Numbered from the stretch's first letter, positions 8,548-16,897 are shown. The stretch is DNA of 64,000 nt from Mycolicibacterium crocinum (GCF_022370635.2 NZ_CP092362.2:2728001-2792000); one strand, 5' to 3'. Notes: generated by a model from the sequence alone, not told the origin. Program-made: numbers and translations.

Positions 8548-8654
8548 GGGGGCTACCTCCGCGACAGACCATACACCGAGGTGACGGATGTTCGGTCGGG
8601 TAGACCTCATAGACTGATCCCTCGATTTCAGTTCCTCTATTCAGGGAGTTCCTA

Positions 8655-10433
8655 GTGCTGCGCAGTCACGCCGCGGGTTCGTTGCGGGCCTCCGACGCCG
8701 GACAGACGGTCACACTGGCCGGCTGGGTGTCCACCCGGCGCGACCACGGCGGCGTCATCTTCATCGATCTGCGCGACGCCTCAGGTGTTTCCCAGGTGGT
8801 GTTCCACGACGCCGAAGTACTGGCGCAGGCGCACCGGCTGCGTGCCGAGTTCTGCGTGGCCGTCGAGGGCGTGGTCGGCATCCGCCCCGAGGGCAATGCC
8901 AACGCCGAGATCCCCACCGGTGAGATCGAAGTCAACGCGACGAAGCTGACGGTGCTGGGGGAGAGCGCACCGTTGCCGTTCCAGCTCGACGAGCAGGCCG
9001 GCGAGGAAGCCCGACTGAAGTATCGCTACCTCGACATGCGCAGGCATGGCGGTCCCGGTGACGCAATTCGGTTGCGCTCCAAGGTGAATGCGGCCGCACG
9101 CTCGGTGCTGGCGGCTCATGACTTCGTCGAGATCGAAACCCCGACGCTGACCCGTTCGACGCCGGAGGGTGCGCGCGACTTCCTGGTTCCGGCCCGGCTG
9201 CAGCCCGGTTCGTTCTACGCGCTGCCGCAGAGCCCGCAGCTGTTCAAGCAGCTGTTGATGGTCGCGGGCATGGAGCGCTACTACCAGATCGCGCGCTGCT
9301 ATCGCGACGAGGATTTCCGCGCCGACCGCCAGCCCGAGTTCACTCAGTTGGACATGGAGATGAGCTTCGTCGACGCCGACGATGTCATTGCGGTCTCCGA
9401 AGAGGTGTTGCGGGCGGTGTGGTCCACCATCGGCTACGACCTGCCGACCCCGATCCCGCGGATCAGCTACGCCGACGCGATGCGCCGGTTCGGCTCGGAC
9501 AAGCCGGATCTGCGCTTCGCCGTCGAACTCGTCGAGTGCACCGAGTACTTCAAGGACACACCGTTCCGGGTGTTCCAGGCGCCCTACGTCGGCGCCGTCG
9601 TCATGGCCGGCGGGGCGTCGCAGCCGCGCCGGACACTGGACGGCTGGCAGGAATTCGCCAAGCAGCGCGGGCACAAGGGTCTGGCCTATGTGCTGATCGG
9701 CGAGGACGGCGAACTGAGCGGCCCGGTCGCCAAGAACCTGTCCGACGCCGAGCGCGACGGACTCGCGGCTCATGTCGGGGCCGGCCCGGGGGACTGCGTG
9801 TTCTTCGCGGCGGGCACGCCCAAGGGTGCCCGGGCCCTGCTCGGTGCCACGCGCATCGAGATCGCCAAGCGCCTCGACCTGATCGACCCGAACGCGTGGG
9901 CGTTCACCTGGGTGGTGGACTGGCCGATGTTCGAGTCCGCCGCGGAGGCGACAGCGTCGGGCGACGTCGCCGTCGGCTCCGGGGCCTGGACGGCGATGCA
10001 CCACGCGTTCACCTCACCCGCGCCGGAGTCCGAAGCGACCTTCGACAGCGATCCCGGGAGCGCGCTGTCCAACGCCTACGACATCGTCTGCAACGGCAAC
10101 GAGATCGGCGGCGGGTCGATTCGCATCCATCGCAGCGATGTCCAGGAGCGGGTGTTCGCGATGATGGGCATCGGCCACGAGGAGGCCCGCGACAAGTTCG
10201 GATTCCTGTTGGACGCGTTCACCTTTGGCGCACCGCCGCACGGCGGCATCGCGTTCGGCTGGGACCGTATCGTGGCGCTGCTGGCCGGGGTGGACTCGAT
10301 CCGCGAGGTGATCGCGTTCCCGAAGTCCGGCGGCGGTGTCGACCCGCTGACCGATGCGCCTGCCCCGATCACGCCGCAGCAGCGCAAGGAATCCGGAATA
10401 GATTTCAAGCCCGAGGGGCTGGACAAGGCATGA
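8655..10433 (+). CDS. aspS: Aspartyl-tRNA synthetase, 592 aa
   Basis: Class II aminoacyl-tRNA synthetase that charges tRNA-Asp. The N-terminal OB fold (about 1-110) contains the [19 protein letters not shown] segment. The catalytic domain shows motif 2 ([20 protein letters not shown]) and motif 3 ([15 protein letters not shown]). The bacterial GAD insertion lies between them. Mycobacterial AspS is described as non-discriminating (also charges tRNA-Asn, with GatCAB correcting the product); I assume the same here. The start is GTG with a weak CAGGGAG ribosome site. The stop overlaps the next gene as ATGA. Confidence 0.97.
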   Translation: MLRSHAAGSLRASDAGQTVTLAGWVSTRRDHGGVIFIDLRDASGVSQVVFHDAEVLAQAHRLRAEFCVAVEGVVGIRPEGNANAEIPTGEIEVNATKLTVLGESAPLPFQLDEQAGEEARLKYRYLDMRRHGGPGDAIRLRSKVNAAARSVLAAHDFVEIETPTLTRSTPEGARDFLVPARLQPGSFYALPQSPQLFKQLLMVAGMERYYQIARCYRDEDFRADRQPEFTQLDMEMSFVDADDVIAVSEEVLRAVWSTIGYDLPTPIPRISYADAMRRFGSDKPDLRFAVELVECTEYFKDTPFRVFQAPYVGAVVMAGGASQPRRTLDGWQEFAKQRGHKGLAYVLIGEDGELSGPVAKNLSDAERDGLAAHVGAGPGDCVFFAAGTPKGARALLGATRIEIAKRLDLIDPNAWAFTWVVDWPMFESAAEATASGDVAVGSGAWTAMHHAFTSPAPESEATFDSDPGSALSNAYDIVCNGNEIGGGSIRIHRSDVQERVFAMMGIGHEEARDKFGFLLDAFTFGAPPHGGIAFGWDRIVALLAGVDSIREVIAFPKSGGGVDPLTDAPAPITPQQRKESGIDFKPEGLDKA

Positions 10434-10861
10434 CAGACACGCCTGACTTCGCGTCGCTGAACGAGTTCAACAAGAACATCGTCGAGGAATTCCGGGCCAA
10501 CGCCGGGGTTGTCGGCGGCCCGTTCGAGGGACGTCCGCTGCTACTCCTGCACACCACCGGCGCGAAGTCCGGCCAGCCGCGACTGGCGCCGCTGGCCTAC
10601 TTCACTGTCGACGGCAAGCTGATCATCATCGGGTCTAAGGCCGGCGCCGACACCAACCCCGACTGGGTGCACAACTTGCGGGCCAACCCGCGGGCGCATA
10701 TCGAGATCGGCACCGACGCCTACGACGTGACCGTTCGAGAGCTTCCGCTCGACGAACGCAACGAGCTCTACCCCAAGGTGGTCGCGGAAGCGCCCGGGTT
10801 CGGCGAATATCAGTCCAAGACCAGCCGGGTCATCCCACTGTTCGAGCTGACCCGCGCCTGA
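10430..10861 (+). CDS. Deazaflavin (F420)-dependent nitroreductase family protein, 143 aa
   Basis: Split-barrel protein of the Ddn family. The characteristic [21 protein letters not shown] and [18 protein letters not shown] segments are both present, and the C-terminus has the usual [10 protein letters not shown]. Members use F420H2 to reduce quinones or nitroaromatics. The specific substrate is unknown. It is translationally coupled to aspS through ATGA, so it should be co-expressed with it, although no functional tie is evident. The next protein (10867) has a related fold and follows after 5 bases. Confidence 0.88.
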   Translation: MTDTPDFASLNEFNKNIVEEFRANAGVVGGPFEGRPLLLLHTTGAKSGQPRLAPLAYFTVDGKLIIIGSKAGADTNPDWVHNLRANPRAHIEIGTDAYDVTVRELPLDERNELYPKVVAEAPGFGEYQSKTSRVIPLFELTRA

Positions 10862-10866
10862 GGCCG

Positions 10867-11289
10867 ATGGCCGCCGAAACGTTGAGCCCGCAAGACCTTT
10901 CGTTGCTCGCTCGTCCGCTCTACGGATTCTTCTCGACCGCCGCCGGCGCATCGCCGCCACAGCCTCGCCCAGTGTGGTTCGAGGTGACCAGCAACGGTCA
11001 CATCCAGCTCTTCACGGGGTCCGACACCCCGAAGGTGCATCAGCTCCGCCGCGATCCACGCGCATCTCTGGTCGTGGCCGCGCCGGTCGGCGAGCGTGAA
11101 CGCTGGGTGTCGGTGGCCGGCCCGACAACCCTGGCCTCCGACGGAGCCTGGGAACTCGTCGAGCGCTTGGCGGCGCGCTACTGGGATCTCGACGATCCGA
11201 TCCGGGCACAGGATCTGGCCCAGATGCGCGACGAGGCCTGGCTGCGGGTCATCATCGAACCGGAGACCGTCCGCCGCTACGCGATGTGA
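10867..11289 (+). CDS. Pyridoxamine 5'-phosphate oxidase-like flavin/F420-binding protein, 140 aa
   Basis: Split beta-barrel fold: PQPRPVWFEVTSNGHIQLFT, then HQLRRDPRASLVVAAPVGER, WVSVAGPTTL and a C-terminal RVIIEPETVRRY. These are the usual pattern of PPOX-class proteins, many of which bind F420 in mycobacteria. The reaction is unknown. It follows the Ddn-like gene by 5 bases, forming aspS-ddn-like-PPOX. Its last three codons lie inside an 18-base tandem repeat (11281-11316), and a strong hairpin follows. Confidence 0.78.
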   Translation: MAAETLSPQDLSLLARPLYGFFSTAAGASPPQPRPVWFEVTSNGHIQLFTGSDTPKVHQLRRDPRASLVVAAPVGERERWVSVAGPTTLASDGAWELVERLAARYWDLDDPIRAQDLAQMRDEAWLRVIIEPETVRRYAM

Positions 11290-11316
11290 CGCAGTCGGGC
11301 GATGTGACGCAGTTGG
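11281..11316. repeat. 18-base tandem direct repeat across the PPOX gene stop
   Basis: GCGATGTGACGCAGTCGG at 11281-11298 is followed directly by GCGATGTGACGCAGTTGG at 11299-11316, with one mismatch. The first copy contains the last two codons and stop of the PPOX-like gene. The second copy runs into the left arm of the terminator hairpin. Confidence 0.8.
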
Positions 11317-11356
11317 GCGCGGTTTCGTGCGCTGAGCGCACGAAACCGCGCCCAAC
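11312..11356. terminator. Long perfect hairpin, bidirectional terminator
   Basis: Two 22-base arms (11312-11333 and 11335-11356) are exact reverse complements about a single central base. The arms begin GTTGGGCGCGGTTTCGTGCG. It lies between two convergent genes (PPOX end 11289, small gene end 11372), the expected place for a shared terminator. There is only a short T run (CAACTTT), so it resembles a mycobacterial tail-less terminator. A related arm sequence, GGCGCGATTTCCGG, flanks the IS3 element. Confidence 0.75.
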
Positions 11357-11371
11357 TTTCAGACCACCTGA

Positions 11372-11569
11372 CTAACTTGGCTTGTCGGCCTTCTTGAGTG
11401 CTTTCCGGCGCGCTTTGATCGCCTTACGCTCTTTGCGGCTACCGAAGGCCGAAAGGAACTCTTCCTCTTCGCGCTGGCTCATGAACGTCCAGTCGCCCCT
11501 CAGCGCGCGTTCGGCATACTCGGGGTCCGCCAGTCGCGGGTCTTCGGGATACTGCTCGTAGCGGGTCAT
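11372..11569 (-). CDS. Small conserved charged protein, 65 aa
   Basis: Reads MTRYEQYPEDPRLADPEYAE, then a central RGDWTFMSQREEEEFLSAFG and a lysine/arginine-rich tail (KERKAIKARRKALKKADK). I do not recognise a domain. The high charge and the tail suggest a nucleic-acid or ribosome-associated role, but that is only a guess. The start is set by GGTGGAGG about six bases before the ATG. The IS3 element begins within about 50 bases upstream, so its native promoter may have been displaced. Confidence 0.65.
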   Translation of the reverse strand: MTRYEQYPEDPRLADPEYAERALRGDWTFMSQREEEEFLSAFGSRKERKAIKARRKALKKADKPS

Positions 11570-11593
11570 GGCTTTGCCTCCACCCGCAAGTCT

Positions 11594-11607
11594 GGCGCGA
11601 TTTCCGG
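11594..11607 (+). repeat. Left copy of 14-base inverted repeat around the IS3 element
   Basis: GGCGCGATTTCCGG, exact reverse complement of 13117-13130. Either the element's terminal repeat or one arm of a split hairpin. Confidence 0.75.
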
Positions 11608-11622
11608 TGCTGTCGGGCGGTG

Positions 11623-12618
11623 TCAAGCTGCGTGGAGTCGGTTGGGGTCGTTTTCGGCAGGGAGGTTGATGCCGACGACGGGGTCGGGGCTTGTGACGTG
11701 TGGGCGTGCTCGGAACCGTTCGGGGTGTGCGTCGTAGTAGGCCTGTAGAGCTTGGTCGCGGTGATGCCATCGCTGGGTCCAGGATCCGTTGTGGACTTCG
11801 TCGGGAGTGAACAGGGCGATGCCGCTGTGGCGGTGGTGGGTGTTGTACCAGGACACGTAGGTGTCCACCCAGGCGCGAGCGGTGTCGAGGTCGTCGAAGA
11901 TCCCGGGGTAGTTGGGCCGGTACTTCATGGTGCGGAACTCCGATTCGGAGAACGGGTTGTCGTTGCTGACCCGGGGCCGGTTATGGGTTTGGGCGATTGC
12001 GGAGTCGGCCAGGAGGTCTTTGAGCACGGCCGAACGCATCGCCGGCCCGGAATCGGCGTGCACCACCGACGGTGCTCCGTAAGTGGTGATCGCCGTTTCG
12101 AACATCTGCTTGGCCAAGTCGTCGCACTCGCGTTCCTCGACGCGCCAGCCCACGATCTTGCGGGAGTAGATGTCGATAATTGAGTACGCCTTGAACGCCA
12201 CACCCCGCCACGGACTACGTAGGTCGGTGATGTCCCAACTCCAGATCTGTTGCGGGCCGGTCGCTTTGAGGACCGGCGCCGGCCGGGGTGCTTTGTTCGT
12301 CGAACGGGTCGGGGCAACCGGGCGTGCACTCTGGTCATCGATCGCTGCGGCGATGCGCCACCAGGAGCGCCGCGAGGCCAGCATCACACCGGTATCCCAC
12401 ATCGTGGCGAAGGATTGATCCACCGACACCCCGGTCGACCAGCCGGCGAGGATCTCGTCCTGGATCGCCGCTCGTTGGGCGGCACCGATGCGCGAGGGAT
12501 AGCGTCGAGCCTTCTGCGGTACCGGGTCGGCCACCCGCGGGCGCGGCGAGGACCGGTAATGCCAACTCGAGCGCGACAGCTCGATCATCGCCAACGCCCG
12601 GCGTTGTGACCCGATCAC
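11623..12618 (-). CDS. IS3-family transposase OrfB (DDE integrase), 331 aa
   Basis: The rve integrase core is plain: WSWDITDLRSPWRGVAFKAY supplies the first Asp, VVHADSGPAM the second, and DNPFSESEFRTMKY the catalytic Glu. YVSWYNTHHRHSGIALFTPD is the usual C-terminal IS3 signature. The N-terminal HTH_21-like region (RYPSRIGAAQRAAIQDEILA) precedes it. The codable GTG at 12618 may not be used. The frame is open upstream through LENGLVAGLTAV and overlaps the end of orfA in the -1 frame, so the active transposase is probably an OrfAB frameshift product. The stop lies at 11623-11625, at the possible inner end of the element. Confidence 0.9.
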   Translation of the reverse strand: MIGSQRRALAMIELSRSSWHYRSSPRPRVADPVPQKARRYPSRIGAAQRAAIQDEILAGWSTGVSVDQSFATMWDTGVMLASRRSWWRIAAAIDDQSARPVAPTRSTNKAPRPAPVLKATGPQQIWSWDITDLRSPWRGVAFKAYSIIDIYSRKIVGWRVEERECDDLAKQMFETAITTYGAPSVVHADSGPAMRSAVLKDLLADSAIAQTHNRPRVSNDNPFSESEFRTMKYRPNYPGIFDDLDTARAWVDTYVSWYNTHHRHSGIALFTPDEVHNGSWTQRWHHRDQALQAYYDAHPERFRARPHVTSPDPVVGINLPAENDPNRLHAA

Positions 12619-12623
12619 CGCAG

Positions 12624-13055
12624 TCAGCCCGGCGACGAGTCCGTTCTCGAGGTCGAGGAATCGTCGAGATCCTGGATCGTCGGGGCGACGTCGGGCTCGT
12701 TGACGTTCATCTCGTGCAAGAGCCCGATAGCTTTTCCCAACAACTCATTGCTGGCCTCGAGCTCACGCACCCGCGCCTGCAATCGTGCGATTTCAGCTTC
12801 ATCACGCGCTATCCGCGCATCACGCTGTTTGGCCATCGAGATCCGTTTCCCTTGAGGAGTCCTGCGACCACCCTCTCGCGGAACCAGGCCCCGGTCGAGA
12901 TCACCATCAAAAAGAGCCGACTGCCACCGCCTCATCCGGTCACTGGAAAAGCCCTTCTCGGCAAGCCACACACCCTTCTGCCCCCACGGCTGCCGGTGAT
13001 ACTCGGCAACCAACTCCACGACCTCCTCGGTCGAGAACCCCGGACTAATCGACAC
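12624..13055 (-). CDS. IS3-family OrfA (helix-turn-helix), 143 aa
   Basis: Begins VSISPGFSTEEVVELVAEYH and continues with the helix-turn-helix (GVWLAEKGFSSDRMRRWQSA). A leucine-zipper-like coiled coil follows (RIARDEAEIARLQARVRELE and on to LGKAIGLLHEM). GTG 13055 was chosen because GGAGG lies five bases upstream; the longer frame to 13133 would start outside the likely element. OrfA binds the element ends and limits transposition; a -1 frameshift near its 3' end would fuse it to OrfB. Its stop is at 12624-12626, six bases before the OrfB GTG. Confidence 0.85.
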   Translation of the reverse strand: MSISPGFSTEEVVELVAEYHRQPWGQKGVWLAEKGFSSDRMRRWQSALFDGDLDRGLVPREGGRRTPQGKRISMAKQRDARIARDEAEIARLQARVRELEASNELLGKAIGLLHEMNVNEPDVAPTIQDLDDSSTSRTDSSPG

Positions 13056-13116
13056 CACACCCTCCAGAAACTGGTTGAGAACTGACTCACAACCAGCCTG
13101 GCAAAGAGGGTGTGCC

Positions 13117-13130
13117 CCGGAAATCGCGCC
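13117..13130 (-). repeat. Right copy of 14-base inverted repeat around the IS3 element
   Basis: CCGGAAATCGCGCC, exact reverse complement of 11594-11607. It lies 7 bases from the DUF302 stop, where a terminator arm would be expected. Confidence 0.75.
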
Positions 13131-13136
13131 CAACTG

Positions 13137-13622
13137 TCAGACGACCTTGGCGGCCAGCGCCGCCAGCTTCGTGTCGAGCGCCTCGGCGGCCTCGAGCAGC
13201 GGCGGGTTCGGCTCGACGACCATCAACGACGACGGTTTGACGTAGGTCAGGCTGCTGCCGTTTCCCTCGTCGAGGATCAACAGCTCGACCGGCGCGAACA
13301 GGCCCGCGGTGACGTCGTGGCGAATCATCGTGATCGCGATCAACGGGTTGCCGAGGATCACCCGCAACACCTTGCGCTCGATGCCGGTCTTGCTGATCCA
13401 CACGCCGTGGTCGAGCACCGCGAACAACATGAATCCGCTTGGGCCGACGTACTTCTCGACGGCGTGCTCGTACGAATGCCACTCGCCGGGGGCGGCGGAG
13501 ATGTCGTTGATTGGCACCGGCTGCTCGCCGATATCGGCGAGCAGCGCGGCAACCAGTTCGTCGTAACTCTTGGCACTGTCGTAGCGCACTCGGACCCCGT
13601 CGAACCGGGTCTCGGTGGCCAC
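13137..13622 (-). CDS. DUF302 domain protein, 161 aa
   Basis: The DUF302 alpha-beta fold is visible: N-terminal GVRVRYDSAKSYDELVAALL, a central GFMLFAVLDHGVWISKTG, and a strand-turn GNPLIAITMIRHDVTAGLFA followed by VELLILDE. DUF302 proteins may bind small ligands or act in redox responses; no function is proven. It lies 3 bases downstream of the thiolase on the same strand, so they form an operon. Its terminator hairpin seems to have been split by the IS3 element. Confidence 0.82.
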   Translation of the reverse strand: MATETRFDGVRVRYDSAKSYDELVAALLADIGEQPVPINDISAAPGEWHSYEHAVEKYVGPSGFMLFAVLDHGVWISKTGIERKVLRVILGNPLIAITMIRHDVTAGLFAPVELLILDEGNGSSLTYVKPSSLMVVEPNPPLLEAAEALDTKLAALAAKVV

Positions 13623-13625
13623 GGT

Positions 13626-14810
13626 CTACAGCCGCTCGATGATCGTGGCGTTGGCCATGCCGCCGCCCTCACACATCGTCTGCAGCCCGTACCGCGCGCC
13701 TCGCTGCTCCAGAGCGTTGACCAGCGTGGTCATGATGCGCGCACCGCTGGCACCCAACGGGTGACCGATCGCGATCGCGCCGCCGTTGACGTTCGTCTTG
13801 GCGAGGTCCGCTCCGGTGTCGCGGGCCCAGCTCAGCACGACCGGCGCGAACGCCTCGTTCACCTCGAACAGGTCGATGTCAGCGAGGGTAAGTCCAGCTT
13901 TCCTCAGCACCTTCTCGGTCGCAGGGATGACACCGGTCAGCATGTAGAGCGGATCGGAGCCCACGACGGTCGTGGTGTGAATGCGGGCCAGCGGCTTCCA
14001 GCCGTGCCGGCGCGCGACGTCCGACGTGGTGATCAGCACCGCCGCACTGCCGTCGGACAGCGGCGAGGAGTTTCCCGGCGTGATCTCCCACTTGATCTGC
14101 GGGAAGCGCGCCGCGTAGGCCTCGTTGTAAAACGCCGGCTTGAGCCCGGCGAGGGTGTCGACCGTGGTGCCCGGACGGATGATCTCGTCGTACTGCAGAC
14201 CCGCGATCGGCGCTAGCTCGTTGTCGAACAACCCGTCCTTGGTGGCGCGGGCGGCCTTCTCATGGCTGGCGGCGGAGAACTCGTCGAGTTCGGTACGCGA
14301 GAGTCCCCAGCGTGCGGCGATCAACTCCGCGCTGATGCCCTGCGGCACCAGACCTTCGGAGTAGCGCTCGGCGAAGCGCGTTCCGAACGGATCACTGCCC
14401 GGCAGCACCGACGAGCCCATCGGCACCCGGCTCATCGACTCCACACCGCCGGCGATCACCACGTCGTACGCGCCGGCGATGACGCCCTGAGCGGCGAACG
14501 AGATCGCCTGCTGACTCGAGCCGCACTGGCGGTCGACGGTCGTGCCCGGTACCGACTCCGGGAAGCCCGCGCCCAGCAGCGCGTTGCGGGCGATGTTGAC
14601 GGCCTGGTCGCCGACCTGCGTGACCGCGCCGGCGATGACGTCATCGACCTCGGCCGGGTCGACACCGGTCCGCGCGACCAGCTCCGAGAGGCTGTGCGCC
14701 AGCAGATCGGCAGGCAGCACCGAGTGCAGCGCGCCACCGGGCTTGCCCTTACCGACGGGGGTGCGGACCGCCCCGACGATGACGGCATCCCGTCCTGAGC
14801 AACCGGCCAT
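13626..14810 (-). CDS. Thiolase (acetyl-CoA acetyltransferase), 394 aa
   Basis: All thiolase hallmarks are present. The nucleophile Cys96 is in DRQCGSSQQA, the catalytic His is in GGAIAIGHPLGASGARIM, and the C-terminal Cys is in TMCEGGGMANATI. It catalyses thiolytic cleavage of a 3-ketoacyl-CoA or the reverse condensation. Length is normal. Start 14810 (MAGCSGRDAV) has GGAGG about five bases upstream. DUF302 follows after 3 bases. It is divergent from an HxlR regulator; an inverted repeat at 14846-14874 overlaps the likely -10 box, which suggests control by that regulator. Natural substrate not evident. Confidence 0.92.
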   Translation of the reverse strand: MAGCSGRDAVIVGAVRTPVGKGKPGGALHSVLPADLLAHSLSELVARTGVDPAEVDDVIAGAVTQVGDQAVNIARNALLGAGFPESVPGTTVDRQCGSSQQAISFAAQGVIAGAYDVVIAGGVESMSRVPMGSSVLPGSDPFGTRFAERYSEGLVPQGISAELIAARWGLSRTELDEFSAASHEKAARATKDGLFDNELAPIAGLQYDEIIRPGTTVDTLAGLKPAFYNEAYAARFPQIKWEITPGNSSPLSDGSAAVLITTSDVARRHGWKPLARIHTTTVVGSDPLYMLTGVIPATEKVLRKAGLTLADIDLFEVNEAFAPVVLSWARDTGADLAKTNVNGGAIAIGHPLGASGARIMTTLVNALEQRGARYGLQTMCEGGGMANATIIERL

Positions 14811-14844
14811 GTTGTCCTCCTGAACTCGTCGCTGAGTACTGCTC

Positions 14845-14875
14845 TCTATACCCAGCTATAACACCTAGGTATAGT
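14845..14875. promoter_or_regulatory. Divergent promoter with overlapping operator (thiolase / HxlR)
   Basis: CTATACC (14846-14852) and GGTATAG (14868-14874) form an inverted repeat 15 bases apart. TATAGT (14870-14875) is a good -10 for the forward gene, and TATAGA (14845-14850 on the reverse strand) for the thiolase. Both -10 boxes overlap the arms, so binding would shut off both directions. HxlR autoregulation is inferred from position. Confidence 0.6.
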
Positions 14876-14904
14876 GAAAACAACTCAGAAATGGAGTGAC
14901 TTAC

Positions 14905-15396
14905 GTGACAGTGCTACAGGGCCCCCTGGCCGATCGCGACGCGTGGTCGGCGATCGGCAACTGCCCGATCGAGAAGACCATGGCCGTCATCGGCACCAAG
15001 TCGGCGATGCTGATCCTGCGTGAGGCCTACTACGGGACCACCCGGTTCGACGACTTCGCCCGCCGGGTGGGCATTACCAAAGCGGCCACCTCGGCGCGGC
15101 TCACCGAACTCGTTGACGCTGGCCTGCTGACCAGGCGGCCCTACCGCGAGCCGGGGCAGCGGGTGCGCGACGAATACGTGCTCACCGACGCCGGCACCGA
15201 ACTCATGCCGGTGGTGTGGTCGATGTTCGAGTGGGGCCGGCGGCATCTGGCAGGCGACAGCCGGCTGCGATTGACCCATCTGAACTGTGGTGCTGACGCA
15301 AGTGTCGAAATCCGGTGTGCACAAGGCCATCTCGTGCCGCCCGACGAGCTCGGGGTGGAGATCAAGAGAAAAGGCACGGCGCCTACCGCGAAGTAG
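14905..15396 (+). CDS. HxlR-type winged-helix transcriptional regulator, 163 aa
   Basis: The single winged helix begins NCPIEKTMAVIGTKSAMLIL and continues REAYYGTTRFDDFARRVGIT, KAATSARLTELVDAGLL and RRPYREPGQRVRDEYVLTDA, matching HxlR family signatures, including a Cys near residue 20. HxlR proteins bind inverted repeats as dimers and often sense oxidised or thiol-reactive compounds. Start 14905 was preferred to the in-frame GTG at 14896 because GGAGTG lies about seven bases upstream. The C-terminal part carries CGADASVEIRCAQG, with a cysteine pair that might bind metal or act as a redox switch. It probably controls the divergent thiolase operon. Confidence 0.85.
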   Translation: MTVLQGPLADRDAWSAIGNCPIEKTMAVIGTKSAMLILREAYYGTTRFDDFARRVGITKAATSARLTELVDAGLLTRRPYREPGQRVRDEYVLTDAGTELMPVVWSMFEWGRRHLAGDSRLRLTHLNCGADASVEIRCAQGHLVPPDELGVEIKRKGTAPTAK

Positions 15397-15413
15397 CAGC
15401 GCCCCCGCATAAC

Positions 15414-16754
15414 ATGGCGGACGTGGACTCCACGCTGGCCTACATCGATCAGGGATCCTTCCTCGGACTGCGCGCACTCGGTCGTGGACCGCTGGCCCAG
15501 TACGGCTGGATCTACGAGCATCCGGTTGACCTCGACGCCTTGCGCCGGTTCCATCGCAACCTCGGCCGCGGCCTGCTCGGGCGCCGGATCGAGCGATCCG
15601 CGTTGCCGTTCGGCCGTGACCATTGGGTCGCCTGGACCGGTCCCGAGGATCTCGACCTCGCCGATACCCCCCGCCCCTACGAGGGGATCCTGGACTGGTT
15701 CGACGAGCAGCTGCGCATCCCGATCGACCCCCAGGCCGGGCCGTCCTGGCGCCTGGCGGTGCAGCCGCTCATCGAGGGTGGTGCTGCGATCACGCTGATC
15801 GCCTCGCACTCAATATGCGACGGGCTCGGGCTCACGTTGGCGATCGAACAGGCCGCCAGTGGTGAGACGTGGGACCTGGGCTACCCGCCGCCGAACTCGC
15901 GCACACGCGGCCAGGCGCTGCGCGAGGACGCCGTCGAATTCGTGCGCTCCGTTCCCGATTTCGCCAAGGCCATCGCCGCCGCGGCACGCCTGGGCAAGAA
16001 CAGCCTCGGCGAGGTCAAGTCGTCGGCCGGGCGCTCGACGCAGCCGAGCAAGATCGACGACGGTGCGCTGGTCACCGCGCCGTCGATGGTCGCCTATTTC
16101 GGCGAGGGCCAGTGGCAAAGCCGCATGGAAAGCCTTGGTGGAACCAGCAATTCGTTGTTCGCTGCGATCGCCGCGAAGCTCGGGCAGGCGTTCGGCCGGG
16201 TCGATGACAAGGGCATGGTCAGGCTGCAGTTCCCGGTCAGCGAACGGACGCCGGGGGACACCCGGGCCAATGCGCTGAGCGGGATGACGGTGATGATCGA
16301 CCCGGTAGGAGTTACGACGAGCCTGCGCGATGTGCGCGCCGAACTGAAGCGAAGCCTGGCCGCGTTGTCCGAGAGCACTTTCGACCTGCTGGGGCCGGTG
16401 GCGCTCGCGCCGCTGATCCCGGCCCGCCTCGCGCGCGGCCTGGAAGGGATGGCGCTGGGGGCGGGGGCGCCGGTCGGTTGCTCCAATCTGGGAAAACTCG
16501 GGGTCGAGGTGAACCGGCCTGATGGCACCGACGCCGACTATCTTTTGCTCCGCCAGATCGAATCCAGGACCACCCCGGCGATCCTCGACCACCTCGGCGG
16601 GACCCTGTTCCTGGCGTCCGGGCAGGTGAACGGGAAGGTTTCGGTATCGGTGGCGGCGTGGCGGCCCGGCGGGCCGAACAGCAAAGAGCTGCTGACCGCA
16701 CCCGTCCTGCAGATCTTCGCCGAATTCGGGCTGACCCCCACCAAGGTGCTGTGA
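15414..16754 (+). CDS. Condensation-fold acyltransferase (PapA-like), 446 aa
   Basis: The His-x-x-x-Asp-Gly motif of condensation/PapA acyltransferases is present as ASHSICDG (His132, Asp136, Gly137); the first His of the common HHxxxDG is replaced by Ser. The C-terminal half has the VGCSNLGKLGVEVNRPDGTD segment resembling the DFGWG region. It would transfer an acyl group onto a hydroxyl or amine, typically of a mycobacterial glycolipid or polyketide. ATG 15414 follows the HxlR gene by 17 bases, and MmpS-MmpL lies 143 bases downstream, so it may make the lipid exported by them. It is about the usual PapA length. Substrates unknown. Confidence 0.75.
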   Translation: MADVDSTLAYIDQGSFLGLRALGRGPLAQYGWIYEHPVDLDALRRFHRNLGRGLLGRRIERSALPFGRDHWVAWTGPEDLDLADTPRPYEGILDWFDEQLRIPIDPQAGPSWRLAVQPLIEGGAAITLIASHSICDGLGLTLAIEQAASGETWDLGYPPPNSRTRGQALREDAVEFVRSVPDFAKAIAAAARLGKNSLGEVKSSAGRSTQPSKIDDGALVTAPSMVAYFGEGQWQSRMESLGGTSNSLFAAIAAKLGQAFGRVDDKGMVRLQFPVSERTPGDTRANALSGMTVMIDPVGVTTSLRDVRAELKRSLAALSESTFDLLGPVALAPLIPARLARGLEGMALGAGAPVGCSNLGKLGVEVNRPDGTDADYLLLRQIESRTTPAILDHLGGTLFLASGQVNGKVSVSVAAWRPGGPNSKELLTAPVLQIFAEFGLTPTKVL

Positions 16755-16823
16755 CGCCGGTCAGAAAATCCTGTGACCCATGAGGCTGATCACACGGGTT
16801 ATGCTGACGAGATCCGTTAGTCC

Positions 16824-16829
16824 TACTAT
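16824..16829 (+). promoter_or_regulatory. Candidate -10 box (TACTAT) for mmpS-mmpL
   Basis: TACTAT in the 143-base gap before mmpS is the best -10 match there. A poor -35 (TTATGC) lies 19 bases upstream. The box is part of a short palindrome CTAC-TAT-GTAG (16823-16833). Confidence 0.35.
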
Positions 16830-16897
16830 GTAGCGGTGCTAAATGCAGCCGCGGTAAATCGACAGGCTGAACTGCAAGGCCAGAAGGGGGACCGGTC

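Larger units (their letters stand above)
11594..13130 (-). mobile_element. IS3-family insertion sequence (outer possible limits)
   Basis: Two overlapping frames, orfA then orfB in the -1 frame, are the standard IS3 layout. The repeats GGCGCGATTTCCGG (11594-11607) and its exact reverse complement (13117-13130) bound the region. These may be terminal repeats, or the two arms of a host hairpin into which the element inserted. If the latter, the true ends may be near TGTCAAGCTG (11621) and the matching CAGCCTGGCA (ending 13103), which agree at 8 of 10 positions. No clear target duplication was found for either choice. Both reading frames look intact, so the element may still be active. Confidence 0.8.

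Noticed and set aside
8548..8654. A T-box or leader control of aspS
   Set aside because: The 107-base gap has no T-box motif or convincing attenuator, only a weak TAGACT and CAGGGAG.
13056..13133. A longer IS3 OrfA starting at 13133
   Set aside because: This start lies in the flanking repeat and outside the likely element; GGAGG favours the GTG at 13055.
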